In this document: in pieces, positions 1 to 10,239 of the stretch
How positions within the stretch are numbered: the stretch's first letter is position 1
Layout of the letters: each line of letters begins with the position of its first letter
Source of the DNA: Epiperipatus broadwayi
Lineage: Eukaryota > Onychophora > Udeonychophora > Euonychophora > Peripatidae
Assembly (NCBI GenBank): GCA_028023455.1
Contig: JAQFVV010000030.1
Span: 7,212,501-7,276,500, forward strand
DNA length: 64,000 nucleotides
Direction: 5' to 3'
Translations under genes and position numbers: made by a program
The notes under the pieces: model-generated
Told to the model about the DNA's origin: nothing
Seen by the model: the letters and a program-made list of their open reading frames with translations, nothing else
Database searches by the model: none

Positions 1-149
1 CGACATAAGAGATAGATGTACTGGTGGTTTTATATATATACGACATGGAAGATAGATGAACTGGTGGTTTTATATAATTACGACATGGAAGATAGATGAA
101 CTGGTGGTTTTATATAAATACGACCTGGAAGATAGATGAACTGGTGGTT
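1..149. repeat. 40-bp tandem repeat, about 3.7 units
   Basis: Units start at 1, 41, 81 and 121 and share the core gatagatgaactggtggttt followed by a TATA-rich spacer. The last unit is cut at about 149, where the sequence becomes GC-richer. The array runs off the left edge, so its full length is unknown. The whole unit repeats, with no repeat-spacer alternation, so this is a minisatellite, probably internal to a mobile element. Confidence 0.85.
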
Positions 150-420
150 GCCTGGATTCAAAAGCCCTACAGTAATCACTTGCGGTGCATTAACGGAATA
201 CCGGGCGGCTTGTACTTTGACAAGGCTTAATGCCCCCAAGTAGTTCCGGGACACTACAACCAGCCGGGATCATTTCGAACCCCGGTGATCCAAGAGATTA
301 CCGGGAAAGAAAAACTGCTTTCATTCCCCAATGGTAGAATGGCGAGACGCTGACTTCAGCGAAGGGAAGGCATTGCCACAGACGTGAAGGACGAATACTT
401 GAAGCGGATTTTTAAAAGGA
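150..420. other. GC-richer unclassified segment next to the tandem repeat
   Basis: This stretch is clearly richer in G and C than its surroundings and has no long open frame. It contains ccgggacactaca near 247-259; the complement begins TGTAGTGTCCCGG, like an LTR end. No second LTR, target duplication or coding remnant is visible. It is probably part of the same element as the 40-bp repeat. Confidence 0.35.
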
Positions 421-1010
421 ATTATATAAAACCTGGAATCTATTAGTCTGTTTCTACGCCACAGGCTGAGATCCTTACCTCAATAAAACGTAGCGGGCTT
501 AAACTGACGGTGACAACAATAATTAGTTAAATTTACTCTGAAACTCTAACCCTTCAGGTTAACAGGCGGTAGCGATAGTATCAAATTATGCAATGAATTA
601 TTTCTCATATTATACATAACATTAATGAACACTTTGAAACTATTATATATATATTTAAGATTGAAACTTAGATTGTAATTTTATAACAACTTAACATAGA
701 ATAATAAAGAGGTTTAACATTTACTAACTCGGAATGTGAAAGAATATTTAATTCAGAACATGAAACTACTTTTAAATTAAATTGATCATTATTACACACT
801 AGTTTACACAGAGTTGGAAATATTACTATTGGCAATGTTTGTTCATGAAATAAGCAACATAAGAAAATATAAATGCATTCAGTTGAAATATTATTACTAT
901 TAATTACAATTTTATAAATGATTTCTAAAGACTAGAGCAGAGGATTAAAAAAGAAAAGAAAATTTACTGACAGGTTAAATAATAGCATTATAAATGATAT
1001 AAAAACTTAC

Positions 1011-1174
1011 ATATGATTCACTTGATTGATAACATTAAGCACGGAAGAAAATTAAAGTTCGTGTAACAAAGTTCTCTTTTTCTTCATCCAGCTTGGCTTG
1101 TAACGAACGTAGGCGCGCATTTTTGAAAGTTATTTGTAAGGCATAGTAAATTTTGAGATTGGAAGTTGGAAATT
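1011..1174 (-). CDS. Possible exon of an unidentified gene, coiled-coil-like
   Basis: On the minus strand an acceptor (tatacttcag, ending at 1175) is followed by a frame open for 45 codons to a TAA at 1035-1037. A strong donor (GTAAGTTTTT) starts at 1010. The translation contains KNARLRSLQAKLDEEKEN, a charged, leucine-spaced heptad pattern. Its codons include several CpG-containing triplets that are rare in this AT-rich DNA, which suggests real coding sequence. The in-frame stop before the donor is odd: the exon may be a last coding exon with a spliced 3' UTR, an alternative ending, or a decayed exon. The family was not recognised. It lies downstream of the CRISP-like gene on the same strand and would belong to a separate gene. 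Confidence 0.35.
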
Positions 1175-3500
1175 CTGAAGTATATGAAACATGATCAAAC
1201 AGCGGCACGAAGATTCACTTTGGCAGGACAGAGATCAGCTCCTGCACTTAGCCCATCAACATTGCGATTCACTGGTAAACTTCTTAATAATAATGTGTGA
1301 ATTATACTCAACTGCTGTGTTGTCTCGAGACTACCTCTCTCAAACACGACCCAAGTTAGAATGTCAGTTTTTCTCTAAAGTAGCCACTGCTGATCTTTCC
1401 GACTTGTTTTTGTTTTAGGCTCCGCCTACTTTCTCTAGCCTCTAGCGATGCAGCTTGACCAACAATCAATTATCTGTTTTTAGCAATCTTTTAATTTAAT
1501 ATGCCATTTTTAAATCGATACATTAATTACATATAAAAATTCCTTACTAATTTTGACTACAACTTAATTGCTCTGAACATTTGTGCAATTAGATTTTAAT
1601 TAAAAACACTGATCAAAGGAATGTGATTTTTGATCAGTATTTTTAAACGACTTTATACAATTTTAAAACTAAAATTTAAAACAAATACGCCCGCACTGAA
1701 ACTTTAAATTAAATGATATAAATTCGCAAACCACGCACACACAAATATTATTTCATGGTTTGCGACATTTATAGACGGAATCTTTACATATTGACTGATA
1801 ACTATAAAATATATAACTAATTTTTATTATAAATTAAAATAGACAAAATCTCACTGCGGGCGAACAGTGGTTTGAATTACCGTACATAAAAACACCTGAA
1901 ACGAAGATCGGTTCTCCGATCTGTCTGTTTCAATATTATTATTTCACTTATTAAATTAGTTATCTTAATTAAATTTAGTGATTTCTTGCTCTAGACTTTT
2001 ATTTATTTTGTCTTGCTGTATACTGAGCAAAGTAAAGCCATGGAATCTAAAAATAAATGTCTCTCTTTCCTGAATAACCTAGTTATTGCTATAAATATAG
2101 ACAACAATATATATATATAACATTATCCAGATTTATTCATATATTATTAATGTTTCTGTTGGATCAATTCGCCACCAACTGAGTAAAAAACGTTATCTTA
2201 AAAAATCATTGTAAAGGCATTGCGAGTACAAATACATATAAGATTAAAGATTCAGCCAATACAAACAACAGAAAAAAATTTAGAATATAAAAATAAAGTT
2301 GAGGTAGTTAATGAAGCTATTAATAAATTATCAAAATTTTTACTGCCAAGCGCTTTCGGGACAGTCTACAGTACCATATAAAATCAATAGATATTTGGAT
2401 TAATGGAATTGAAAAAAAATTCCAAATAAGCAATTTACATTTATTATCATGTATGTTGATACAATCTGCTTTCTTAAGGATGTTGGTGGATTTTCTATCC
2501 CTTTGAGGTGGAGAATGTCAAATGTTAATAAGGTCCTGATGTCTAAAACATCTGTATTTGACCAATGATGATGATGATAAGTGCTGCTTGATTTCATTAG
2601 TATGTTTATCTCTTCTAGTGTAGATGAGACAATTACTTATATTAACATAAGAGAATCATAAACTCAACATAAGATTTCATAAATTCTCTGGACTTCAAGA
2701 AGGATTGAATCCTTAGGCCTGGATGGATGTTACTATGTTATGCTATTTAAGAATATATCCAACATTGCTTATAGTATCTTTTATATAAGAATGTAAACTC
2801 TAATCATTATAGTTTTTCTTTTCTTATTATGATTATTTTGGGATTGAATTAAGGTTTTATTTATAATTCTATTATTATTACTTATATAATTTTACTTCTT
2901 TCTCTACATATGATTTATTTGAAAGATTGACTGCTCTATAGAAAAGAGTTTCAGCTACAGAAAAGATCTGATCTTGGTGGTGATGAGAGGAAAAATTTAT
3001 ATATTCAACTGTATGTGTAAATTTTCTGAAAATAAACAAAAATAAGATTATTTGATGGATACATCAAGGTAAAGAAGTTTCTTATCAGTCTCTGTTTTAA
3101 TTGTGAACTTAATATGAGGATGGATCTTGTTTATATGTGAATAGAAAACATATAGTTATCTTTACCTTATTGGCAATAACAAATGTCATCTATGTATTCC
3201 AGGCAATTAAAAAATTTTTAAAGATGCGATTTTAAAGCAAAGATTTCTATATGTCTTATAAACAAATCAGCAGGGTCCAAAACATTATTGAAAATCTGCT
3301 TATAATATTGCCCATTGTACACAAAATACATTTGGATGGCAATGCTTAACTACTGCAGTAATATGGTCTGGAAGATCGCAAAGCTTATCGATTGGAATAC
3401 AAGTTCCTGTATATCATGTGGATGAAATTTTTTTAAATGTACAAACAAAATATGTAGAGTTCTTTATACATAATTTTGTAAATAGTACAATAAATTGTAT
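1175..3500. other. No gene recognised; AT-rich sequence
   Basis: No exon with both splice sites and a protein-like frame was found. At about 2340-2378 (minus) there is half of the palindromic repeat seen at 7621-7850, including the segment CCCGAAAGCGCTTGGCAG. Confidence 0.5.
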
Positions 3501-3505
3501 TAATA

Positions 3506-3985
3506 TAATTAATAAAGCAAGTCATATATAACGTGACATTACTTTTATAAGCTTGTAGTTACAAAAAACAATACAGAGCATACCAATAGCTCAAACAAGC
3601 TCTTAATTAATAAGTGTGGTATGAGAAAATATTTAAAATCTCTATCCAGAACACTCTCATCCCCAGACCAACTGGTTTTGAGCTTATGGTTTACGTCAGT
3701 GGAGAGCTAGAATATTCGGACACTAGGTCTAAAATATTAACTCAAAACCCAGCACTTATTTCAAATGTATATTTAAGTAGAAATTCTGAAATTTTTGGAC
3801 ACGAAAATGTCTTTAAATCCAGCTATATAACTTAAATAGTTATATGGGACTGAACTAAATTCAGATCTACCATATTTTAATAGCCTCAGTATAGCCAAAG
3901 CCTTAAAGGTAAAACTATAATAATTAATAAAGCAAGTCATATATAACGTGACATTACTTTTATAGGATTGTAGTTACAAAAATGC
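3506..3985. repeat. Family C repeat flanked by ~60-bp direct repeats
   Basis: A ~60-bp sequence containing aagcaagtcatatataacgt occurs at about 3506-3570 and 3921-3982 in the same orientation, with a family C body between (related copies at 9.8-10.2 and 17.9-18.3 kb). A partial third copy of the flank plus body is at about 22845-22965. The body contains a hammerhead-like motif on the minus strand. Confidence 0.65.
3660..3705 (-). ncRNA. Hammerhead-like motif C1 (degenerate core)
   Basis: Type I order is visible: stem I UCUCCA/UGGGGA (six pairs including one G-U), core CUGACGU (last core base changed), a poorly paired stem II region, AAAA where GAAA is expected, stem III palindrome ACCAGUUGGU, then C at the cleavage position. 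Stems I and III are well kept; core changes make activity unlikely. Confidence 0.5.
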
Positions 3986-4372
3986 AATAAAGAGAGCGTA
4001 CATATCTAACTAAAGCGTAAATGGGAAATCTTATTGTATTCACTATATTTTAAAAATATATTTATTGACATAATAAAATTGTACAGATGAATAATAAATA
4101 CACTTTGTTAATGTTGGCTCATCCATTGCTGGCATTGGTCTGGTAGATGTATGGCAGAGCCATTCTCTGCACTAGCAGGTTGATGTATGAGTAAATAGCA
4201 TTCCATTTTGTTGGTAATGACCATTCCTTTTGAGGTTGACCCAATAATGCTAATGTATCAGCTGGAATACATGTAGTGTGAAATCAATGCCTCTCTAGTA
4301 GAATCTGGCATGTTGCATCATAGACTACTTCATTTACGATACACTACAATGTGGATATATCAGGTACAATAT

Positions 4373-5000
4373 TCATGTAGAGTCTGTGGGCCATATTAGT
4401 AGGTTCCATGTATTCATAAATAAAAATCTAGAGGATATCTTGTCCTTGTTTTGAAGGACTTTGAGCTTATCAAAAAATATAGCATTGGGGTCTGGTGTTG
4501 GTTGTGTGAACTTTGTCCTGTATCTTGTGTACCAAAAAGCATATGTCAGGAAGATAGATAACCTGATAACTGTAAAGTCTTCAGAGAAGAGATAACCCCT
4601 GATGTCCAGGATTTTATCCACTGCTATAATGCAGTGTTGAGAGATAACACTTCTAATACTGTTATAGCCTGGATATATATTTAAGATGATTAAAGGTCTC
4701 CTCTCCTCTAGAGCAGGCATGACAAATTGGGTCTATTTTATTTAGAAACTGCTTGAAGTGTTAAGAATCTATTAGTTGGCATGGAGCCCATATTCACCTT
4801 GATCAGATAATCCAAAAGTTTGGGCTCCAGTAAAAGATATTTAAATATTGTGGTGATTTTATGATTGCTGCACCCTAGGTGAGTATACATAGCTGTATTT
4901 TCAGGATTCAGCAGGCGATGTGCCTGCCAGATGCTGATTTTATTATTAAACCCTGCTGTTGAGTGCCCAATGTATAGAAATTGTTGCTTAATAATAGTGT
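4373..5000 (-). pseudogene. Decayed coding remnant, possibly PLE reverse-transcriptase C-terminus
   Basis: A 115-residue open stretch at 4373-4720 contains YPGYNSIRSVISQHCIIAVD and further on a hydrophobic/arginine segment. The spacing recalls the region C-terminal to the RT core of Penelope-like and related elements, where a Y-N-P-x-Y...I...H motif precedes a FRR-type motif. More interrupted protein-like sequence lies at 4740-5000. No catalytic YxDD motif was seen. The assignment is a weak family resemblance. Confidence 0.25.
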
Positions 5001-5398
5001 CAAGCCATGTGTCTTTACCAGGAGGGGGGTCTGTCAGTAGGTATTACAGTCTCTATGATATCTGATAGAGAGCATTTTTTCCCCAGGCTTACTAAAAGTG
5101 AAAGTCTGTGCTCATATACTCTATATATTACATATATAAACACAGGTATATTACATAAACACATGTATATAATAAGCCTGTGTGTTTCAGTTATAACTGG
5201 AATTCTGTAAATGTTACAAAAGAGGTTTACTAATGAGATTAAAAAGTACAGCTGTGAAGTGGCAAGAAAAGTTATAGAAGATAAATAAATGTAAACCAAC
5301 ATTTTATTATTGTTACATTTTTTCAGAAATAAAAAGGAAAAATGAGATTATCATTAAAACAAGGGAAGGCATGTGAGGAGATTTCTATAAAGAACTAT

Positions 5399-5506
5399 AA
5401 AATAATAATCAGAAAATAATAAATTCTTTACAACAGCTATATAAATATCAAAATTTTTTATATAGCTGTTGTAAAGAATTTATTAATTTCTGATTATTAT
5501 TTTATG
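5399..5506. repeat. Near-perfect palindrome, arms ~48 bp
   Basis: The left arm (about 5401-5450, containing aaattctttacaacagctat) is repeated in inverted orientation at about 5459-5506 after a spacer of under 10 bases. A transcript would form a long hairpin. No target duplication was identified. Confidence 0.85.
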
Positions 5507-6124
5507 GAAGAACAGCATAAAGATATTTATTCTTTTCCAATAAAGAACTACAAATATAATGAGCAAAAAAGAAACTAGTCAAAGTGAATTCTTAACTTAC
5601 AACATTTTTTGAGATGCTAAGTACTTTAAATCGAGAAATGAGACATAGAATAAAAGATTGAAGTATAGAAAAACTTTTGGAAGTAGAGAAATAATTGGAA
5701 AATCTATATATCAAATTTTTATATGTTAAAATTGTGCTAAATGATTGGAAAATGCAATTATGGATTAGAACGAAGTTGCATTATTGACCAGATGTCTGAG
5801 AAAATGTTGGACAATGAAATTTACCATCACCAAAGAATTAGATCACCAGGATTAGTGACAAAAAAAAATAGATTGATGCATTAATATATGTAGTGTTATA
5901 AGCGGATAGTAAGAATCAGGAAAATGGTAAGCCCTGATCAAGATTATTTCTTTCGTTTTTGTACATCTATAGATCAATAAAGCCTTTTGAAACATAAAAA
6001 TGCAATTATGATATTGGATTTAAAAAAGAATAAAAATTAAACAAGCAAACCTTAGAAATTTAAAATACCTGCAATATTCTATCAATTTTATATATATCTT
6101 TATTAGTAATAAATTGAAATTTGC

Positions 6125-6690
6125 CAGTCTTCTCACATGTGCTTAATGTTGTTTCTCAGACAGCCAATCAGGTGTTAAATAGCGGTCTTGAAAGCGATCA
6201 GGCCTAAACCGCTGTTTAACACCTGATTGGCTGTCTGAGAAACAACATTAAGCTCATGTGATAAGACTGGCAACTTTCAATTTATTACTAATTTAATAAC
6301 AACAAGCGATTTATACAAATATTATTTACATAAAAGTTGCTGATAACTTATACTAACATCTAGAAAATTGCGGTGTAGTAAATCTAAGATTTCGCACTGT
6401 AATATCGTAAATTAAAAACTCAGTGAGTAATAAATTAATATATTTATATATTCATGCTTTCAAGCCAAGATGCTTAAGACTGGCTTATATATATAAGTTA
6501 CGTTAAGAAAAGGGTGGTATCATCCTTTTCTTGTCAAAATCTCTGTCATGTGTCTAGGCCTGATCGCTCTTCAAGACCGCTGTTTAACACCTGATTGGCT
6601 GTCTGAGAAACAACATTAAGCGCATGTGAAAAGACTGGCAACTTTCAATTTATTACTAATTTAATAACAACATACGATTTATACAAATAT
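6125..6690. repeat. Inverted repeat with a third direct copy
   Basis: Arms of about 80 bp containing acctgattggctgtctgaga occur at about 6130-6185 (inverted), 6205-6300 and 6585-6690. The stretch between the last two copies (about 6360-6540) resembles the palindromic repeat at 46.7-47.35 kb, sharing the cctTTTcttgt and attcatgctttcaagcc segments. Confidence 0.75.
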
Positions 6691-6789
6691 TATATCTTTA
6701 TGTAAATGAGATCTTTAGTTTATTATATCTTTATATAAAATTAAAAGCTTGTGAAGCGCTTGAAAGAGAAGCTATAGAGAGTGCATTAA

Positions 6790-7090
6790 ATATTAACCGC
6801 TAAGGGCTTTCAAGCTGTTTGCCTCATATTCATAGCGATAATGCTAAATGCAGAACAGAGAAATAAAGGCAATATGCAAAGTATATGCTAATGATTTAGA
6901 TAGCCCAATGTTTGGAAATGTCAAAGCATGCATCATCACATCTATTGATAGAGTTATTGTTGCCATTAATGAAGTTGCTTCTCTAATTTTCCTTTTGATG
7001 TCGTTATTCTCTTTGTAAACTATTTTAGGGTTGAAGGGTTCAAATATATGGTCTGTCTTCTTGAAATATTCTAAGAATGTTGAAGAAACA
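6790..7090 (-). pseudogene. PLE GIY-YIG endonuclease C-terminal remnant
   Basis: Reading the minus strand from about 7080, the conceptual sequence includes KKTDHIFEPFNPKIVYKEN, then IKRKIREATSLMA. This matches the second half of GIY-YIG endonuclease domains at the C-terminus of Penelope-like elements, where H...F.P.IV..E.N....RKIREA is typical. The frame ends soon after, and no RT is attached. The remnant is followed on the same strand by sequence shared with the PLE piece at 15.7 kb (tgcctcatattcatagc on the plus strand). It is a 5'-truncated, non-functional copy. Confidence 0.6.
6798..6837 (-). ncRNA. Hammerhead-like three-way junction G at PLE 3' end
   Basis: Stem I CGCU/AGCG, an eight-base junction AUGAAUAU where CUGANGA is expected, a weak stem II, GAAA, a poor stem III and U at the cleavage position. 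The homologous site at 15682-15722 has GGCU/AGCC, so one stem I pair has covaried. The non-canonical junction argues against activity. Confidence 0.35.
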
Positions 7091-7620
7091 CTTTTTTACA
7101 GAAAACCTTGACTTAGATTATACAATTGCAGACTGCATCCAAGTATTAAGAGAAGTTTTTGAAGGTATAAATGAATATAAAGTGTCATTTTGAGTTAGAC
7201 TTTCAGATTATAAAAAGGCACTAGATTTTATGTCTTTTCTTATAATGGTTAAAACTTTGGTAAATCAAGATATAAATTCAGAATATCAAATTAAAAGATA
7301 AATAAATCAAAATTAGACTACCTAGTAACATTAAGAAAATTAATATTCTATAACAGAGCAAATTAAGTATCTAAAATACAGTTTTAAATAAATGTTTTGT
7401 GGATTAAAATGAAAAGCTAAGATACTAAATAGAGTTTATTTAAATTATATAAATTTTTATAAATAATGAATCAGAAATGAGAAAATATTCCAAGAGCAAT
7501 CTGATGCAATCATGTTAAATACTAAAAGAATAAAATAATGTTCCATGGTTTTTTCCAAAAGGAAAAATAAAAATTGATATAAATGAATTGTAAGTTAATT
7601 ATAATTATTCTTCATGTATA

Positions 7621-7850
7621 ATGCATGATAAATAGAATAGCCAAAATTCAAAAAACAATCCTAAAAAACAATTTGCTAAGCTTTTCGGTATTGTATACCA
7701 GAATCATGGGGACCTATTGGAACCGAACTGTTAAAATTCCAGTGCATGTTGCCACGATTCTGGTATACAGTACCGAAAGTGCTTGGCAAATTGATTTTTA
7801 TGATTAATGTTTTTTTAATTTTGGCTACTCTGTTTATCGCGTATATAAGT
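7621..7850. repeat. Palindromic element, arms ~100 bp
   Basis: The left arm (about 7625-7720, containing ttgctaagcttttcggtatt) is inverted at about 7750-7850 (containing aagtgcttggcaaattgat). Outer parts also match (ccaaaattcaaaaaac against ttttttaattttgg). A half copy lies near 2340. The right arm has a hammerhead-like junction. Confidence 0.8.
7749..7789 (+). ncRNA. Hammerhead-like three-way junction H
   Basis: Stem I UUGCC/GGCAA (five pairs), eight-base junction ACGAUUCU, stem II GGUAU-ACA-GUACC, GAAA, stem III AG-UG-CU and U at the cleavage position. All three stems and GAAA are present, but the CUGANGA side is replaced by an eight-base sequence like that in the PLE-linked junctions at 6.8 and 15.7 kb. 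Confidence 0.35.
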
Positions 7851-8930
7851 GAAGAATAATTTTCATTATCTGGCAGAGGTTTTGTATTATTTAAGTTAAT
7901 TATAAGTAACTTCGTCAAATCATTAATACAAATGAAAGCATAGTGAATAAAAATAATATGTATTTATATTCTAATAGCATCATTGCACCAGATTTCATAA
8001 GTTCAAGCACCAGGGATCTATACTGGAATCAATTCTAGGAACCCACATTTGAGAGTCTAAATTTCTATCATTGTGCTAAGCTGCAAAGAATAATATAAAT
8101 AATTATATAATTAAGATTGGATGAAGTGTGTTTGGTACAAATAACAATATTAAAAGAAAACATTCCATTAGTGTATAAAAATAAAACTTTTCAATAAATA
8201 TGTTTCATTAGTACTTCAAAATAAATCTGAGATTTGGTTGTTTAATAAAATAATAATTGAGAGCCTTCGAACTATGCCTCAGAAATATTGAGAGATAAAT
8301 GTTGGGAGTAACATGAAGGAATCTTGAAATAATGAAAATACTGAAATGGTAAAATGATCATCCTGTTAAAAGAGATGCTTGTTGATAGACAATTGAAGTT
8401 TTAACTGGATATTATAAAATTATATATAGAGATAGACTGGATGTGAGATAGATGAAAGCGATAAAAAACTTTGCTGAAATGTTGTGGAACTGTGTATTGA
8501 AACAGGATGGAGAGTGGCTGATAAGAATAAGTTGTGTATTGAAACAGGCCCATCATCTTACTGTGAATGAAAATGATTAAAAATGATATCGATCAAGTAT
8601 TGTTTGTTTAATTATACCACTATCAATTGCATTTAATTTATCGATAAATTTAATAATTTGCTAGGGTATTTTTTAAAAAATTGTTTTACTTTTGATTTTA
8701 TTTTGAAGGACATTTTACATATACATATAACTGTTTATAATAGTGATACATATTTGTTTTGTATTTTGTACATAATTAACAATAAAATTGGTGAAATAAT
8801 GTGAATGTAATTATTATTATGTGTTACGTTCGTGAAAAAAAATATTTTAAAAAAATCTAAATGGTGAAAATTCAATTTTATTAGTCTCAACATAAAATTA
8901 AAACGCACACTAAAAATAAGCCAGTATATT
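7851..8930. other. 3' flank of the CRISP-like gene; nothing else recognised
   Basis: AT-rich sequence with no protein-like open frame. The 3' UTR of the CRISP-like gene enters from the right and probably ends near 8915-8930, after its poly(A) signal. Confidence 0.5.
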
Positions 8931-8937
8931 AAATCTT

Positions 8938-8943
8938 TTTATT
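8938..8943 (-). promoter_or_regulatory. Poly(A) signal AATAAA of the CRISP-like gene
   Basis: AATAAA on the minus strand starts 47 bases downstream of the TAA stop (8991-8993). Position and sequence fit cleavage and polyadenylation about 10-25 bases further on, giving a very short 3' UTR. Confidence 0.6.
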
Positions 8944-8990
8944 TGCCCCAAATATCTATTTATGCATTTAATATTCACTTTCACGTTATT

Positions 8991-9193
8991 TTAATCGGTT
9001 CTATTAGTCAGTGCTTCAAATCTTGAAGCTATTTCTGGTGTAAAAAGAGTCGGCACAAAGTGAATGTTTCTGCCACATTTACATGTTGCATTGCACCCTA
9101 ACGAGCCATCAACATCTTCACAAGCACCTAAAATGTCAAGCTTAATAAGTTGATAACAATCACCATATATATCTTCGTGATAGCAAGGATTAG
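8991..9193 (-). CDS. CRISP-like gene, last exon: C-terminal cysteine-rich module
   Basis: The acceptor tttgtag ends at 9194. The exon opens in phase with 16104-16192 (split codon A|CT, Thr), encodes 66 further residues and ends at TAA. It begins NPCYHEDIYGDC and continues with four more cysteines (GAC, LGC, ATC, CKC), giving the six-cysteine module that follows the hinge in cysteine-rich secretory proteins. With the four hinge cysteines the total is ten, as in vertebrate CRISPs. The tail after the last cysteine (about 27 residues) is longer than usual and has no cysteine. CRISPs are secreted; in several families this module binds ion channels, but function cannot be read from sequence here. 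No second paralogous exon set was found in the window. Confidence 0.9.
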
Positions 9194-9284
9194 CTACAAA
9201 CAAAGAAAATAAATAAAGCATAAGCATACGTTTATTAAAAAAGTTGATTCCACATTTTAATAAATATATATTTAATTGTCATTA

Positions 9285-9389
9285 GTCAAGCGTTGTTAGC
9301 CGAGAGGTCATCGCAGCCGCCTGGCAAGCAAGTAGTTGGTTGCAGACGGTTGTGGGTTCGCCTCCCAGCTATGACATATGCAAAAAAAT
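9285..9389 (+). repeat. tRNA-derived SINE copy 1
   Basis: Starts gtcaagcgttg, with an A-box-like TTAGCCGAGAGG and a B-box-like GGGTTCGCCTCC, and ends with ctatgacatatgcaaaaaaa. The family recurs six more times in the window, on both strands. Confidence 0.8.
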
Positions 9390-9819
9390 GGTCATTTTAA
9401 ATGTGAGTAAATATAGTAAAATATGATATATATGTATTATAATGGTCAAAAACAACCTCTAAGAGTATATTTCTTTTAAAAGCGAATCAGACAACCAAGA
9501 CAACTAATAGGGTAGTTTACTTCTTAAGTTGGTAGCACCAAAGTTGCAATAACTTATTGATAAATAAGTGATGCTCATGTAAATCCAGAAAACTATAAAA
9601 CCAAATATAAATTTTTATAATTAATGAGACTCTATTAACTAAGGACTTCACCTTTAGCTTTATATTAATTTTATTATGTGCAATCGTATTTCTTCATTGA
9701 TAATATTGTTCAACATTATTTGAATCCTACCACACAATTATTTTAATGTATCAACTGTTTGTTGTGCATGCATAAATGAAAATTATATTTCTAGACAGAG
9801 TTTAAAAACAATAGTCAGA

Positions 9820-10235
9820 TGTCACATGACCCAATTTAATAAGCTTGTATTACAAATGTTATAAATAGAGCTCTTAACAAGCTTTGCTGAATATCCCCAG
9901 ACCGGTTTCTGCTACTGGCTTCCTCAGTGAGGTTCTAGGAAACTCAAGCATTAGATTAGGAACTTAGTTCCATTCAATATAGCTATTTAAGTTAGCTGGA
10001 TTGGAAGATGGATGTCTGAAAATTTCAGATTTTCTACTTAATAGTTATCCATTAGATAAAGTGCTGGGCTTGTCCTGGTATTTTTAATCTAGTGTTTGAA
10101 TATCCTAGTACCTCACTGAGAAAGCCAGTAGCAGAAAACAGTCTGGGGTTGGGGATATTCTGCAAAGCTTGTTAAGAGCTTATTTGCAAGCTCTATATAT
10201 AACAATGCATCATATATTACAAATGTTATCTGCAA
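9820..10235. repeat. Family C palindromic element
   Basis: Inverted arms of about 110 bp (about 9840-9945 and 10095-10205) share aagctttg, atatccccag and cctcagtgagg-type segments. The centre resembles the repeats at 3.6-3.9 and 17.9-18.3 kb. One arm carries an intact-core hammerhead motif, the other a damaged one (CUGAGAA near 10116). Confidence 0.75.
9894..9933 (-). ncRNA. Type I hammerhead-like motif C2, intact core
   Basis: Minus strand: stem I CCUCA/UGGGG (five pairs, one G-U), core CUGAGGA, stem II AGC-CAGUA-GCA (an A.A mismatch next to the core, then two G-C pairs), GAAA, stem III palindrome ACCGGU, C at the cleavage position. All conserved core bases are present. Stem II is short, so activity may be weak. 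Confidence 0.6.
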
Positions 10236-10239
10236 TAAC

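Noticed and set aside
1-149. CRISPR-like array
   Set aside because: The entire 40-bp unit repeats without variable spacers, and the genome is animal.
5399-5506. Palindromes as transcription terminators
   Set aside because: Hairpin terminators of the bacterial kind do not apply here; the palindromes belong to dispersed repeats.
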